From Climacteris rufus (taxonomy: Eukaryota; Chordata; Aves; Passeriformes; Climacteridae): a DNA stretch of 64,000 nucleotides. The stretch lies in the NCBI GenBank assembly GCA_013398175.1, contig VZRZ01002090.1, forward strand, positions 130,135 to 194,134. The letters are read 5' to 3'. A program made the position numbers and the translations under genes. The notes under the pieces were generated by a model that searched no databases, was not told where the DNA came from, and saw only the letters and a program-made list of their open reading frames with translations. Shown piece by piece: positions 51,201 through 61,619 of this stretch (positions are counted from its first letter, which is position 1; the number at the start of each line of letters is the position of its first letter).

Positions 51201-53154
51201 CAGTTTTTCTTATCCCACATTGTGGAACTTTAGAACCAATGGCAGAAAACACAAGTTTTTGGAGAAGAAAGGGGAAGTAGCAAAGGTAAAAAAGGAAGTC
51301 AAAGAACAAGACCTAAACCCTCCATTTTGGACACTAGTATTATAATATTTCATAAACCAAAATGTCTGCACTTCTACCTAATTTACCTAGTGACATAACC
51401 TTAACTATACAGCATTAATTTCAAAGTTACCACACTACAGGGGAAGTCTTTTCCAGGGTTTAAGATCAAATGAGGTGTATTTCTGGGGATCATAACTTGT
51501 TAAAGTAGAATGACATTCTCAGAATTCAGGGTTCCAACAATTAATAAAATGTCACATTCCTTTGGTACTTGCTCTGTTGCTGCTTCTATCTCTGGGCATT
51601 TCTGGTACTTTACTGGTCTTACCCTAGCAATGTACTTTTATGTAGAGGACAAACTGAACATAGTCATGGCCTTCTATACACTTTCAATTCCTTTTGTAGG
51701 ATATCAGTGTGGGAGGGTGAAGTAGTTGAGGCAGAGGGAAACACTATATGACATCTTAAAACTGCTTCCAGTTTTCAATTCTTTGAAGAGAAGAAACACA
51801 CTGTTATACTCCCCAAAGTCTTTTATACTGAACTTCTGAAATATTTTAAAAGGAGGTTACAAAACAGTCATGGTAGAGTAGCCCTAAAGGAACTGTTTGG
51901 ACTCTTGGCTCTACTTCCTTATTTGGCTGTATTTCAGATCGAGTATGCCAGAAAGAACGTGAATAGTGCCAATAAGAAACTTCTTGGTGCTCAGGAAAAG
52001 CTTTATCAATCCTGGGTAGAATGGAAGAAAAATACAGGCCAAAATGATGGTGATGAACTGCGTAGCGCTGAGGTAAATAGATGTAAATGTACATCAGAAA
52101 TAAATGGATTGTATCCCATCAAGGTAATGGCAAACTAACAGTCCCTGAAGTGTGCAATAGAGAAGCCAATATGCAAATGTGAAATCTGGATGCTTAAGCT
52201 CAGGACAGCTGACTACTGAAGAGTAGGGGACCCAAACTCTTAAATGAGCCTACTTCCTGCAAATACTTTGAGGTTCATTCTCCTCTCTTGAGAATGCTCA
52301 TCCTGTTTAGCGTGTGAACATGTGTTGAGGTGTCTGTATATATATCAGCTAAAAACCACTTATCTGATGTGTCCAGACCAGAAATAATGATTTGTCAGCA
52401 TAAAGCAGTCTTAGGCACATACTCCCTGAGTCCTCCAAGTAGCTTTAAAGAGTGGCTGATTGATGAAAATGTACTTACCTGCTGTGACTTGTTATCCAAA
52501 TCTGAAACAAGAATCTGCTTGTCTGTCACTGGGTAGAAGCTGTCAATGTTTCTTTTCACAAAGTACTTGACTGGTGAAGAAATACCAAGCACTTTTAAGT
52601 CTTTGATGCTTCAGACTTAAAACCTGGTTTGTTATCTGCTGTAGCTTTATTTCACTTACATCCCCTTTACTTTGCTTCTTTATGTGTCTTGAGCAATATA
52701 AAGCTGCTACAGTCATGAAAAGACACTAATGTGCTGTTATGCTTCTTTCTAGTACATTGAGTCAAGAACTCTAGCTATTGCACGGAGCCTCACTCAGCAG
52801 CTTCAGACCACCTGCCTCACACTGGTCTCAAGCCTACAAGGGCTGCCACAGAATGTGCAGGATCAGGTTTACAGTGTTGGGTCAATGGCAGGTGATGTCT
52901 ACCAGAGCTTTCGATCAGCATCCTCCTTCCAAGAATTATCAGACAGCTTTATTGCAGCTAGCAAAGGACAGCTGAAGAAAATGAAGGAGTCTCTGGATGA
53001 TGTGATGGATTATCTTGTTAACAACACACCGCTCAACTGGCTGGTAGGTCCCTTTTACCCACAACTGCCTGGCATTCAGCATGCTGAGAGCGAAGGTGAA
53101 GGGGAGAAAAGTTCCAGCCAGAAAGACAAACAGCCTGAACACACTACTGAATAA
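48247..53154 (+). CDS. PLIN2: Perilipin 2 (adipophilin), lipid-droplet coat protein
   Basis: PLIN2 binds the surface of cytoplasmic lipid droplets and protects stored triacylglycerol and cholesteryl ester from lipases. Seven coding exons (48247-48276, 48357-48552, 49249-49331, 49769-50054, 50380-50564, 51938-52072, 52753-53154) join in frame to give 438 residues, essentially the length of mammalian PLIN2 (437). The start MALAAIDPQQ has A at -3 and G at +4. Residues about 1-110 form the PAT domain (PLVSSTYDMVSTAY, VKTITSVAMTSAMPIIQKLE). Exon 5 carries the amphipathic 11-mer repeat region rich in TVTGAKE-type units. The C-terminal four-helix bundle ends in the hallmark NNTPLNWLVGPFYPQLP. All introns are GT-AG. 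An antisense LTR lies in intron 6 and a CR1 piece in the 3' UTR. Nothing appears broken. Confidence 0.97.
48357..48552 (+). CDS. PLIN2: PLIN2 exon 3 (PAT domain)
   Basis: The acceptor TTTTAAATAG and the donor CACAAA|gtaagg bound 196 nt ending in phase 1. It encodes most of the PAT domain, from NIVSRVANLP to QKLEPQ. Confidence 0.96.
49249..49331 (+). CDS. PLIN2: PLIN2 exon 4
   Basis: The acceptor TTTTATAG and the donor GACAAG|gtaagt bound 83 nt. The encoded stretch includes VVANNYACIGLDKIEERLP, the end of the conserved PAT region. Confidence 0.96.
49769..50054 (+). CDS. PLIN2: PLIN2 exon 5 (11-mer repeat region)
   Basis: The acceptor TACGGCAG and the donor GAACTAG|gtaaga bound 286 nt. It encodes repeated amphipathic units (REAVTTTVTGAKETVTHTI) that bind the droplet monolayer, then SINTVLGSRVVQMVSSRVDS and EQYLPLTEAEL-type sequence (here DQYLPLTEAEL). 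Confidence 0.96.
50380..50564 (+). CDS. PLIN2: PLIN2 exon 6
   Basis: The acceptor TACCTAG and the donor AATCTG|gtaagt bound 185 nt. The exon encodes VQKPSYYVRLGSLSSKVRTR and AKQKSQETISQLHYTVNL, part of the C-terminal helical bundle. Confidence 0.96.
50866..51540 (-). mobile_element. ERV LTR in PLIN2 intron 6, antisense
   Basis: The minus strand carries a TATA box (AAGTATAAATAATC, about 51135-51150) and about 100 bases later AATAAA (CTTAATAAACATT, about 51040), a normal U3-R layout; a second AATAAA lies near 50905. A TGTTGGAACCC start at 51539 and a CA end near 50866 are plausible but no target-site duplication was found, so the limits are approximate. Open frames inside are shadows. Confidence 0.6.
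51938..52072 (+). CDS. PLIN2: PLIN2 exon 7
   Basis: The acceptor TGTATTTCAG and the donor GCTGAG|gtaaat bound 135 nt, phase 0 at both ends. It encodes EYARKNVNSANKKLLGAQEK and YQSWVEWKKNTG. Confidence 0.96.
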
Positions 53155-54090
53155 ACTGCATAGCATGCATGTACTCTGCTGACTGACCAAATGAGTGGCC
53201 TTACTAACTGTAGCTGTCAAAGTCCATTTTCACTATTTTTTGGTGAAAAATCCATAAATACAGAAATAGGGGAATCTACAGAGACAGGACGCTCTTACAC
53301 GTGTGTTTTATTGCCCTGTATAGTTAAGGCACTCTTAAAAATTCAAACTAGTCTCAAGTGCCTAAGTATTAGCAGCTTACAGTTGTCAAGATGCCCTGAT
53401 TGTGTGTCAAGAAACCTCACCATGCTTCAGTTGTATTAATGCCATTAGTCTAAATGAAACCCACCATAGCTAAAAGCCTTTTGATATGTTGCTTAATCTC
53501 TACCAGAAAGATATAAAAGTCTTCCATAATATGAAATGCATTTAAAAGCCTTGCAGCCTGGCTGTGTACTCTTAAAGGCTATGTTTGCTGCAGATTATAC
53601 ATTTAGTAATTACGGATTTGGCTGTCTCAGATTCTGTTGCTACACAATTCATGACAAAAGTTTTGTGACTGCAGGATGCCAAAGCTGAAAGTGGGGTTTC
53701 TGGATGAGTCAGCTGGAGTTAGATGCTGTGACAGTGATAACATTAACTGTATAAACTTAACTGTTGTATAATACAGTAACTTGACCACAGAATCATAGAA
53801 TATCTCAAGCCAGAAGGAACCCATAAGCATCGTCAAGTCCAACTCCTGCTCCTTGCAGGACTACCTAAAAACGAAACCATATGACTAAGAGCATCATCTG
53901 GATGCTCCTTGAACACTGTTCCAGTGACTGACTAAATAATTATCAACACACTTTTTAATATGCAATATAAAGGCAAGATTCATGCTGTTTGTACCCAGGT
54001 GCCTGCTCTTGTGTGTGTGTGTGTTTTTGTAGCCATCGTTTTGTAACTCATTTTTGTATGTTAGTAATAAATGCTTTAGTAGCCAAAGCC
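52753..54090 (+). CDS. PLIN2: PLIN2 exon 8 (C-terminus and 3' UTR)
   Basis: The acceptor CTTCTTTCTAG precedes 52753 and the stop codon TAA is at 53152-53154. The exon encodes the four-helix bundle end and an acidic, serine-rich tail. The 3' UTR of about 930 nt includes a CR1 fragment and a (GT)n tract near 54011-54025. Confidence 0.95.
53786..53945 (-). mobile_element. CR1 fragment in the PLIN2 3' UTR
   Basis: The plus strand begins CACAGAATCATAGAATATC and continues GTCAAGTCCAACTCCTGCTC, the reverse complement of a CR1 3' end. It lies between the stop codon and the polyadenylation signal, so it should be part of the mature message. Confidence 0.85.
54066..54071 (+). terminator. PLIN2: PLIN2 polyadenylation signal
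   Basis: A canonical AATAAA in TTAGTAATAAATGC, followed within 30-45 nt by a T/G-rich CCTTTGTTTT element. It is the best candidate for the main 3' end. Confidence 0.8.
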
Positions 54091-54094
54091 TGTC

Positions 54095-55479
54095 TCCTTT
54101 GTTTTAAAACAGTCTAACTTGCTCTTCTGTGACTCCTTCAAACTGGGTCCAGCAGAAAGCAAGCTTGACATGCAGATGAACTAGATGTGCATTGAAAATG
54201 TTTGTGTACATATTGATAGATAAGAGATTGCTGCAGCATTTCCTTCTTTTTGAATTTCTGTGTATCCCTCCATTGAGTCTTAGCTTTACTGCTGCTTTTT
54301 TTGATCCTTGCTATTGTCGCCTTTAAAGATTACCTAAGATGTGAGCTGCTGGATGTTCTAATATTGAAAAAAGATGGATGTGGACAAAAGAACCTTCTCC
54401 TCCCTTCACAGTAGGTGTTGTGTGTGCATGAGGTGGTCATCTACCTGTTTTGTCATCTGCCTCCGTAAGAACAGTGTTTACTTCTCAGCTGCACCACCAG
54501 TTTTAACTTATTTATCCTCTTTTGAACTTGAATGACAAATGTACATTAACACTTAGCTACTTGGATGGAGTTGTTCTCAGTAAATCCTGTGAACCCCTCC
54601 ACTGGAAAAGACTTAGTTGCTAAGAAATATGCATTCTTGGTTTAGGGCTATCCAGGTTAGTTTTATGTTTCTTCCTAGTGCATGCCCTATACAACTTTGG
54701 TCTGCAATCATCTAATGTAGCAATGCGGTCTGTTATTTTCAAAGAGGTCACTACATAGTGTGAGGCAAAAATGGAGTTAAAAGAAAGTTTATTACATAGT
54801 GACACATTGCTACATGGAACAATACCTCTACCTGGCATGATGTTGATACTAAAGTAAATTACATGTTGTCCAGCCTTCTAATGTGAGAGGGTTAGTTGGC
54901 CTGGAAGTGTGAGGAAGACTCTTGTTTTAAGCACAGTATTAAATGAAACAATAACAAAACAGGATTACAGGTAAAGATTCTGTACCTCCCAGATTGAAAT
55001 TCTCACTTTATACAAGAGATGTGTTTAATATGAAATTAACATGAGGTGGTGAGACTACTTTTCAGTTAGGGCCTGTGTTAACGCTTGTGGAGATGTGGTG
55101 CTTTCAGGAATTAGTTTCCTTTAAAGTTTAATTTGCTATTGTGTAAGTCCAGTGAGAATAGCCTTCTTTATCTCCATTTGTAATAAAATTTGTAGACTGC
55201 ATCCGCTATTGTAGATGTATTTAGGAACTGAATGAAACTAATTAGATGTAGGAGCAGTGGGCTTTTCAGAAATTTTGAATTCCCATTCTTCTATGTGTTT
55301 TAAAAGGTAATCGCTCTGGGACTTCATCCTGAGGTGTTCAGTCAGATAAGATATTAAAACTTTCCAATATCTTAAGGTCTGAGAAATAAAGAGCATCATC
55401 TGGTATTAGTACAGGAGCAGTACATCTCTCTGTTCCACTTTAACTTGTGTTACTGGTTTTGCCTGGATTCAAAAGACAA
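54095..55479. other. Intergenic DNA downstream of PLIN2
   Basis: No exon was found. The segment near 54720-54850 (TTTATTACATAGTGAC context) could be a degraded LTR piece, but this is not certain. Confidence 0.4.
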
Positions 55480-55990
55480 AACTTGCAACAGTGTTAAAGT
55501 GGTAAGATAAAAAAGCAGTTCTTTAGTGAAAGCTTTCAGGTGCACAAATACGACTCTGCGCATGTGTGGAATCAGATTTGTACAATTTTTATAAACTTAA
55601 TTAATTAGTATATCTAGCAGGTACACCCAATAGGAAATCAATTTCCCCAGCAACCTCCCCTTGGGTCTGCTCATTAGACTTTTTCCAGGGGCTTCTTTGT
55701 CCTATTTCTTGTTAAATCTTCTAATTTCTGGTGCAAAACAAAATGTCCTTGTTGGAGGTTCTTTTCTTGAGAATAAGACTAACCAGAATTCAAGAATCTG
55801 TTAGAAGGGTTAGCTTATTGTTCTACAATCTGAGGGAAAGGGTAGGAAAATACTAGAAGCTATGTAGTAATATGTAGTAATAGTCTTACTTACTATGTAT
55901 TAATAATAGTATTACTTACTATGTAGTAATAGTCTACAAAACTATGAATGTATGAAAAATATATGAAAAGCAAAAAAATCTTTGGGCATC
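55480..55990 (-). mobile_element. Endogenous-retrovirus LTR (family C), minus orientation
   Basis: On the minus strand the start (GATGCCCAAAGATTTTTTTGC) and the following TCATATATTTTTCATACATT resemble the 25.2-25.6 kb LTR. A TATA box (GTTTATAAAAATTG, about 55590) follows and a degenerate polyadenylation signal lies near 55520. An insertion of TAGTAA-rich tandem sequence is present at 55860-55935. Confidence 0.55.
55860..55935. repeat. TAGTAA-type local repeat
   Basis: Several direct copies of ATGTAGTAAT, interleaved with CTTACTTACTATG, can also pair as inverted repeats. Confidence 0.75.
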
Positions 55991-58900
55991 AGTTTGTACT
56001 CTTACATGGCTGTCCAGCTTTACTAAATGTCAGCAAGCAGATGAAGTAGAAAGCAAGGAAAACTGTAACCAGCTTAGTACTGCACTTAGCAATGCACTTT
56101 TCCCTCACCATGCACTGTTGGGTGGCTTCTGTTCAAAAGGTACTTAGTCTTACAGCAGCTGACCTACAACTGGTGGCTGCAAACAGAGCAACGCCTGGTG
56201 AAATGCTAACCTGATGGTTAGGCTCTTGCGTTGCGCTATTGTGATGTTTTGGTATTTGTTTTGTTGGATGCTGCCCACCCCCCAAGTGGTTTTAAGTTTC
56301 TACCCACATCCCACCCCCCAAAAGAATTAGGAACCCTTCCCTAGTGGAAGAGAGGGCTGAATACCTGTGAATTGTTATGTTCCTGATTTATTATATAGAA
56401 TAAAGTTCTCTGGTTAAGATCATTAGACTCTGCTAATAAGGACAGCACTGAATGTTTAAATTTAATTGCAACTGTACTAGCATGGGTGTGTTCTTGCAGG
56501 TGATTTAACATAGCATATCCCCACACTTTAGTCTAACTGCAGCTGTACAGACAGAACTTGGTATTTGTCTCTAGTGCAGTTAGAGAGAGTGACTATTAAA
56601 ATAGCCACTGGAGGCAAGACTAATGCCTTCCAAAGCCTAATTTGGCTTTTTGCCACTTTTATTTTTGACTGGTGCTGAAGTGCTTCTCCTCAAATAAAGA
56701 AGGGGAACCTGAGATACTGACAGAGCAGAGTTTGCTCATGAATTTTTCCTGCCATCTCACCTGTTTAAATGCGTATATGAAACAGCTCAGCTTCACTGCA
56801 CAGAAGCTTGCTTGCTCTTAGTCCAAAATCACTTTTGAGGATATAGCTTGGGCTAGAAAGCTGTAAGGTTTCTCTGGAACCTTTTTAAAAAAGTAAGACC
56901 AGATGTGTTGAAAATGGTAGGAAATAGATTCAACTACTTGCAGCAAGGCAGATGAAATGGAAGAATGTCAAAGGCTGCTAGTCACACAAAACCTGGGATG
57001 GTAAAGGTTAGAATACAAACCTACTAATAACATAATTACCACTTGTCAGCGATTCTTTAGAAATTGGAAAATTACTTTTAGACATCACTCAAAAATTGTT
57101 CATGCCAGTTGAGACTTCCTCTTCTTAGGCACATTTAACAGAACTATTATTCTATAATTACTGATAATCCTTTTTTACAAAAGCTTTAAATATAAGCATT
57201 TGTAAATAGCTCCATATGGTATGAGTTTTTGCAAGTGTCATATTTATAAGCCATATTTTAAAGCCAAATTGCAAGATCTGTGTAAGGGCTGGAGTTGCAG
57301 CTAGTTTGCCACCAACTAAAGAAAAGTGTAAAGCTTTTGGAATGACTCAGTCTTCAAGATTAGTATTTTTGCAATAATCTTTTCCAGAATTCAACTTAGG
57401 TTAGTATTTTATAGCTAGTAAAGTAGGTGAAAGGATTTGGGAACAACTGATAAATTATTATTATTTAAAAAAAGCAGTAACAACCAACCAAAAACTTTTT
57501 TAAAAAACTGTCTAAGTAAAAAGGGGAAATGGAACTGAATTTATTTTTAAGCATGGTTGGTTAGTAATTTGCATTATTAGAAAGTATTACATGGAGCAGA
57601 TTGCTGGAGGTATTGTGCATGGTGTTTTTTAAAATTAATTTCATATTAGGATGGCAATTTTATTTCTTTTGGATAATACAGTTTCTGATGACTAAAAGTA
57701 AGTGCTTGTTCTGAAAGTGCACAAATGAGAACTTGGTGTCAAAATGCTAGTGGCTCAGTTCTGAAAACTTAGCAAGAAAAAAATGGATTAAAGTTGTTAG
57801 TATTGACATTAACATTTGTATATGAAGACAGCAAAAGTATGTTTTTGCTCTATGCTGTGTAATAATTTTGCAAGTATTACATCTTTGTGAATGATTTACT
57901 GCATCCTACAGAGAAACAGCATGAAGAAGAGTAATATCTGGCCTTACTCTTTGTTGCAAGAAGTGATAGGAAGTTGAAGCAAGGCAGTGAGTCAACTGTG
58001 AAACGTGGTGTGGAAGTGAAGGTCCTTACCTAAGCAATCCCACAACACCAAGGGTTTTGCATTGTTTTAGTTAGACCAGTGCAGATGTCAGACTATGTGA
58101 TTCAGATACAATTTAGCATGTTCAAAATTGAGGTAAGTCATACTGACATCCACTCTGTTTTACTCTCATGCTGACATGCACTGCAATGTGAAGTTCTTTC
58201 ATGGCTATCAAAATCTTTTGTTAAAGGAGTCCAGTTCTTCTACTGCATGCATTAAGGAGTTGAAAAGAGCACAAAAGTAAATTCAAGCAGTTACTCCAGT
58301 GTCAATAAGAGTAAAATGAATATAAGTAATAAAAACTTCCTAAATATATGATATTGTAGAAAGTCTTACTAGTCAGACACAGTTACTGAACGTGATTATA
58401 TGTCCTGCTCAGTGTAAATACATTTAAACCATCCATTTAGGCACATTCTTGAAAACTGCATAGGGACTACTTACTCTTGTTAAGATACCTGCATTTGTAC
58501 TACAGTATGAAATACAGGATCATGTGCTGGTAATGGGAAAACTTGTTGCTTTCTCTAAGTGCAGTAATTAGACTTTTAGGTAAACTGCCATAAACAGAAA
58601 GAGGCAAGGTAATTCTTGCTGGTAGAAATATGTGTTTCCCACATTCCTAGTGCCTTCTGATTTTTGGGAAACAAAAATTACTGATCTCATTTTGGTCAAG
58701 CTTAGGTTCTCAAAGTGGTCTGTGCATTTCATTTGGTATTCACAGTAGTGCCTGGTAATTCACATGCTTAAATTCTAAAGATCATCTTTCATTAATAATT
58801 AGTATTTCAAATACCCTGGTGTCCAGTGACTACCTATACTGTAAGAAACAGTAATTCACATACAGTTCTTTCATGCTGTGTACAACTTGCTAGCTGAAGC

Positions 58901-59926
58901 AGTAGTCCCTTTTTTTGATACATTCTCTGTCCATCTGACATGTCTTCATATTAGGCAAAGCATAGATTTTTGTTCCCTACTGTCTTTCACTGAAGTAAGT
59001 CAGAAGGTGTTTTGCAGTTAGGGAATGGATTAAAAATCCTTCTCCAGTCAGCACTGAGTTTAAGTTGCAGAAATGCCTACAGGTTGCTGGTGCTTTGAAC
59101 ATGCAGAACCAAAGTCCTGTCAAAATGCAGTGGTAGTTATTTGCTGATACTGTGTCTGGCTCCAAGTCTATCGCATCAACAACATTAAAACTAATCATAA
59201 ATCAAATTATAGATGTGAGTATTTTTCATTTGTGACAAAAATCTTATGGTTATGAGTAAATTACTTAATTATATCCCATTTTCCAGAAGTGCCTAAGTAA
59301 TCTAAGTCCTACTAAGGGGACTTAAGGGTTGGGATTTAAGCTCCTAAGTGTCTTAGCCAACATTTTTAGCAGTGTGTAACATCCATGTATCCACTAATGT
59401 CTCTGGCAATTCCTGAAACCTGGTGCTGCTTAGCAGTACAGAATACTGTACATGCAGTTAAAACTGAGACCAAAGTGAGATTGCAGTTCCAGATACTTGT
59501 TCCTCAGGAAAGGTTTGATGCAGTAGGCAGGCAGAGCAAGACAGAGCAATCTGTATCAATCTCCTCAGGGCAGATTAGTTTGTATAGTCCATTGCTTCTG
59601 TAGGAAGAAGAAAGGCAAAATTAGTTTAAAAACCTCCTTTCTTAATTTTCCAGTCATCAGTTTCACTGAATTTTGTCTGCTAAGTTCAATTCTATTCCAT
59701 CTCTACTATAAAATCCTGCCTTCTAAGCAACTGATTTCTATCTTGCATAGTATGTGGTCTGTCTCAATGCTATATGTTTCATATGTGACTGAGCATATTT
59801 CACTCTGTAATCAGGATATTGGGTCTGATTTCTAGAGAGCATCTTTGTGTCCTGACTTCAGTGAAGGAGTACTGTGCTCCTGTTTGATTTTACTTTTAAA
59901 CTGATTGAAATTTCTTTCTTACACAG
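55991..59926. other. Intergenic or intronic DNA upstream of the orphan exon
   Basis: No convincing upstream exon for the 59927 terminal exon was found. A possible acceptor at about 57911 (TGCATCCTACAG) has no nearby donor. No dispersed repeats were recognised. Confidence 0.4.
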
Positions 59927-60061
59927 GTTCCAGATTTCACTATTACAGACCTGTCTTCAGAGTCAGATGATGTCCCAGACATTTTGGATTTGGATGAAGA
60001 GGATCAACAGGACTTTTCACGCACAAATGGCCCTTACATTACAGGGCAAAGAGCTGAATAG
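59927..60061 (+). CDS. Terminal coding exon of an unidentified plus-strand transcript
   Basis: A strong acceptor (TTTCTTTCTTACACAG) precedes 59927. The phase-0 frame encodes 44 residues, VPDFTITDLSSESDDVPDIL and then an acidic LDLDEEDQQDF followed by TGQRAE, and ends at TAG 60059-60061. About 830 nt later there is a canonical AATAAA (60887-60892). The acidic Ser/Asp/Glu-rich composition looks protein-like, but a second frame is also open here. I do not recognise the protein. PLIN2 and HAUS6 are adjacent in human with nothing annotated between them, so this may be an avian gene end, an alternative PLIN2 terminus (PLIN2 exons 6 and 7 both end in the compatible phase 0), or a pseudogene piece. 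Confidence 0.5.
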   Translation, partial: VPDFTITDLSSESDDVPDILDLDEEDQQDFSRTNGPYITGQRAE

Positions 60062-60912
60062 AAAAGCATAAAAATGTCTTTTTGTTACAATGTACCTTTG
60101 CCATGTTTAATTTAGATTTCTCCTTTTTAAAGATGAACCTGCCTAGTTTAGGGATTATGGGGATATTTTTTTTTTTTAAATCTGTACTGCTTCACTTAGC
60201 TGCATCAAAAATCTGGGTTTTTTCTATGTAAGGAATGCATGCTACATTAATTGGTTAGCATGGGTGTCAAGCTCCCATTCTATAAGCCAGGTGTAGCCTA
60301 ACCAGTGTATCCAACTAATCTGATCCTTGTTAATTATTTGTTCTCCTGCTGGTAGCAGCCATGAGAACACCCCAGTGCTTTGCATAAAGGGCTGCCAACA
60401 AAAGGAGTTGATGAGGATTTGCCCACAAAATTTCCCCTTTCAGTATATGTGAAAAGCAGTGCTGCATCTACCTCTTTGCTGCTGGAAGGGGTAAGAGACT
60501 TTGTCTAACTCCGATTTTCTCAGATTCTTTTGTTTTCTCTGCACCTACAGAGCTTAGAAGCTTAGAGCTTTCATTTGGTGAGAGTGCTTTATGCACAAGA
60601 GGACTTCCTTTCTCTCCACATGCCTTCTGTGTGCAAAGATTTTGGCCATCGTGATGGTCTCAGTTGTGGCACCTGAGATCATAAGGGGGTAAATGCTTCA
60701 ATATTAAAGTGTTCCTGAAATGAGGATGGTGTTTAATAAAGAAAGGGGAAGAGACTGTAAAAAGGAAGGAAAAATAGAAGGTAAAGAGATAAAGACTTGG
60801 GACAAAAGAAAATTTGGAAAAAAGGAAGAGGGAATTGAACGTAAGGATAGTTGTGGTGACAGTAAAATTTATTTTTTGAATGTTTAAATAAAACCTCAAT
60901 CAGCTATTTGCT
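60062..60912 (+). other. 3' UTR of the orphan transcript
   Basis: This is the untranslated continuation of the orphan exon up to the AATAAA at 60887-60892. It has an A/T-rich 5' half and a G/A-rich stretch (about 60740-60840). No repeat was recognised. Confidence 0.45.
60887..60892 (+). terminator. Polyadenylation signal of the orphan transcript
   Basis: AATAAA in TTTAAATAAAACC, followed by T/G-containing sequence. It lies about 440 bp before the HAUS6 promoter elements. Confidence 0.6.
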
Positions 60913-60949
60913 AAGGGATGGTGAGTCTGCATTTGTTCGCACACAGTAA

Positions 60950-61330
60950 CTTCTCTAGGAGTTGGGGAGAGTGGGAACGGGACCGGAGGCGGGCTTGTTA
61001 ACATTTCTTTCTGAGGACCAGGCTGAGCTGCAGTCGCAGAGACCTCTGCGTGTGATCGGTGTGACTGCAGTGCGTCAGGAGCTGCGGCACAGCGCGGGTC
61101 TTCCCCGGCTGCGGGGACAGCTCTGCGCCCTCCTCCTGGGACAACTGTCGTTGTGAGGGCTTGTAAGTCTGGTCACTGAAATGCCTTGGAATAAAACTTT
61201 GAACCGCACAGCCCGCTTGCAGATGCGAATTTTACTTGTTTGGTTGGTTGTTTTTATACGCCCCTGTTAAATTCTGCAATCCGATTACAACCCTATTTAA
61301 ATGGGAAGGGCCTTGTGGAGCGATACCCGC
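60950..61330. other. GC-rich shoulder upstream of HAUS6
   Basis: CpG-containing sequence at about 60960-61160, with a donor-like GGGCTT|gtaagt near 61162, could be an upstream non-coding HAUS6 exon. The support is weak. Confidence 0.3.
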
Positions 61331-61334
61331 CTCC

Positions 61335-61475
61335 GGACTACACCTCCCGTGAGGCAGCGCGCCTGGGTCGCCTCGTCTTCAGGCGCCGCGGGCGGACGGG
61401 AGGTCTCGCGAGGGTAGGGGCGCGGCGGGGGCGAGCCCGCGCGCGGGAGATTTTGGCGGGCTGGGGAAGATGGCG
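61335..61475 (+). promoter_or_regulatory. HAUS6: HAUS6 CpG-island promoter
   Basis: Motifs in order: ACTACACCTCCC at 61337-61348 (ZNF143/SBS-like), TCTCGCGAG at 61404-61412 (the BANP-type CpG-island element), TTTTGGCGGG at 61451-61460 (E2F-like) and AAGATGGCG at 61467-61475 (YY1-like, often near the start site). There is no TATA box. An E2F-like site fits a cell-cycle gene. Factor binding is inference from motif resemblance. Confidence 0.65.
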
Positions 61476-61527
61476 CGGTAGTGATGGGTGGGAGGCGGTC
61501 GCTGCTTGCCCGGTGCCGAGAGCCGCC

Positions 61528-61619
61528 ATGGATACCCAGTGGGAGAGCACGCATCTCTGGCTCTGCTTGCTGGCCTTGGGCTTTGCCCCGAGCTGCCACC
61601 GAGGCGTGAGACTAGGAAG
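61528..61619 (+). CDS. HAUS6: HAUS6 exon 1 (coding part)
   Basis: It encodes 30 codons plus two bases and ends CTAGGAAG|gtcagt. A stronger-looking donor GAGGC|gtgaga sits 14 bp earlier, but its phase does not join exon 2, so the later one is chosen. Confidence 0.8.

Noticed and set aside
57911..57935. Possible acceptor and small exon upstream of the orphan exon
   Set aside because: No GT donor follows the short open stretch, so an exon cannot be closed.
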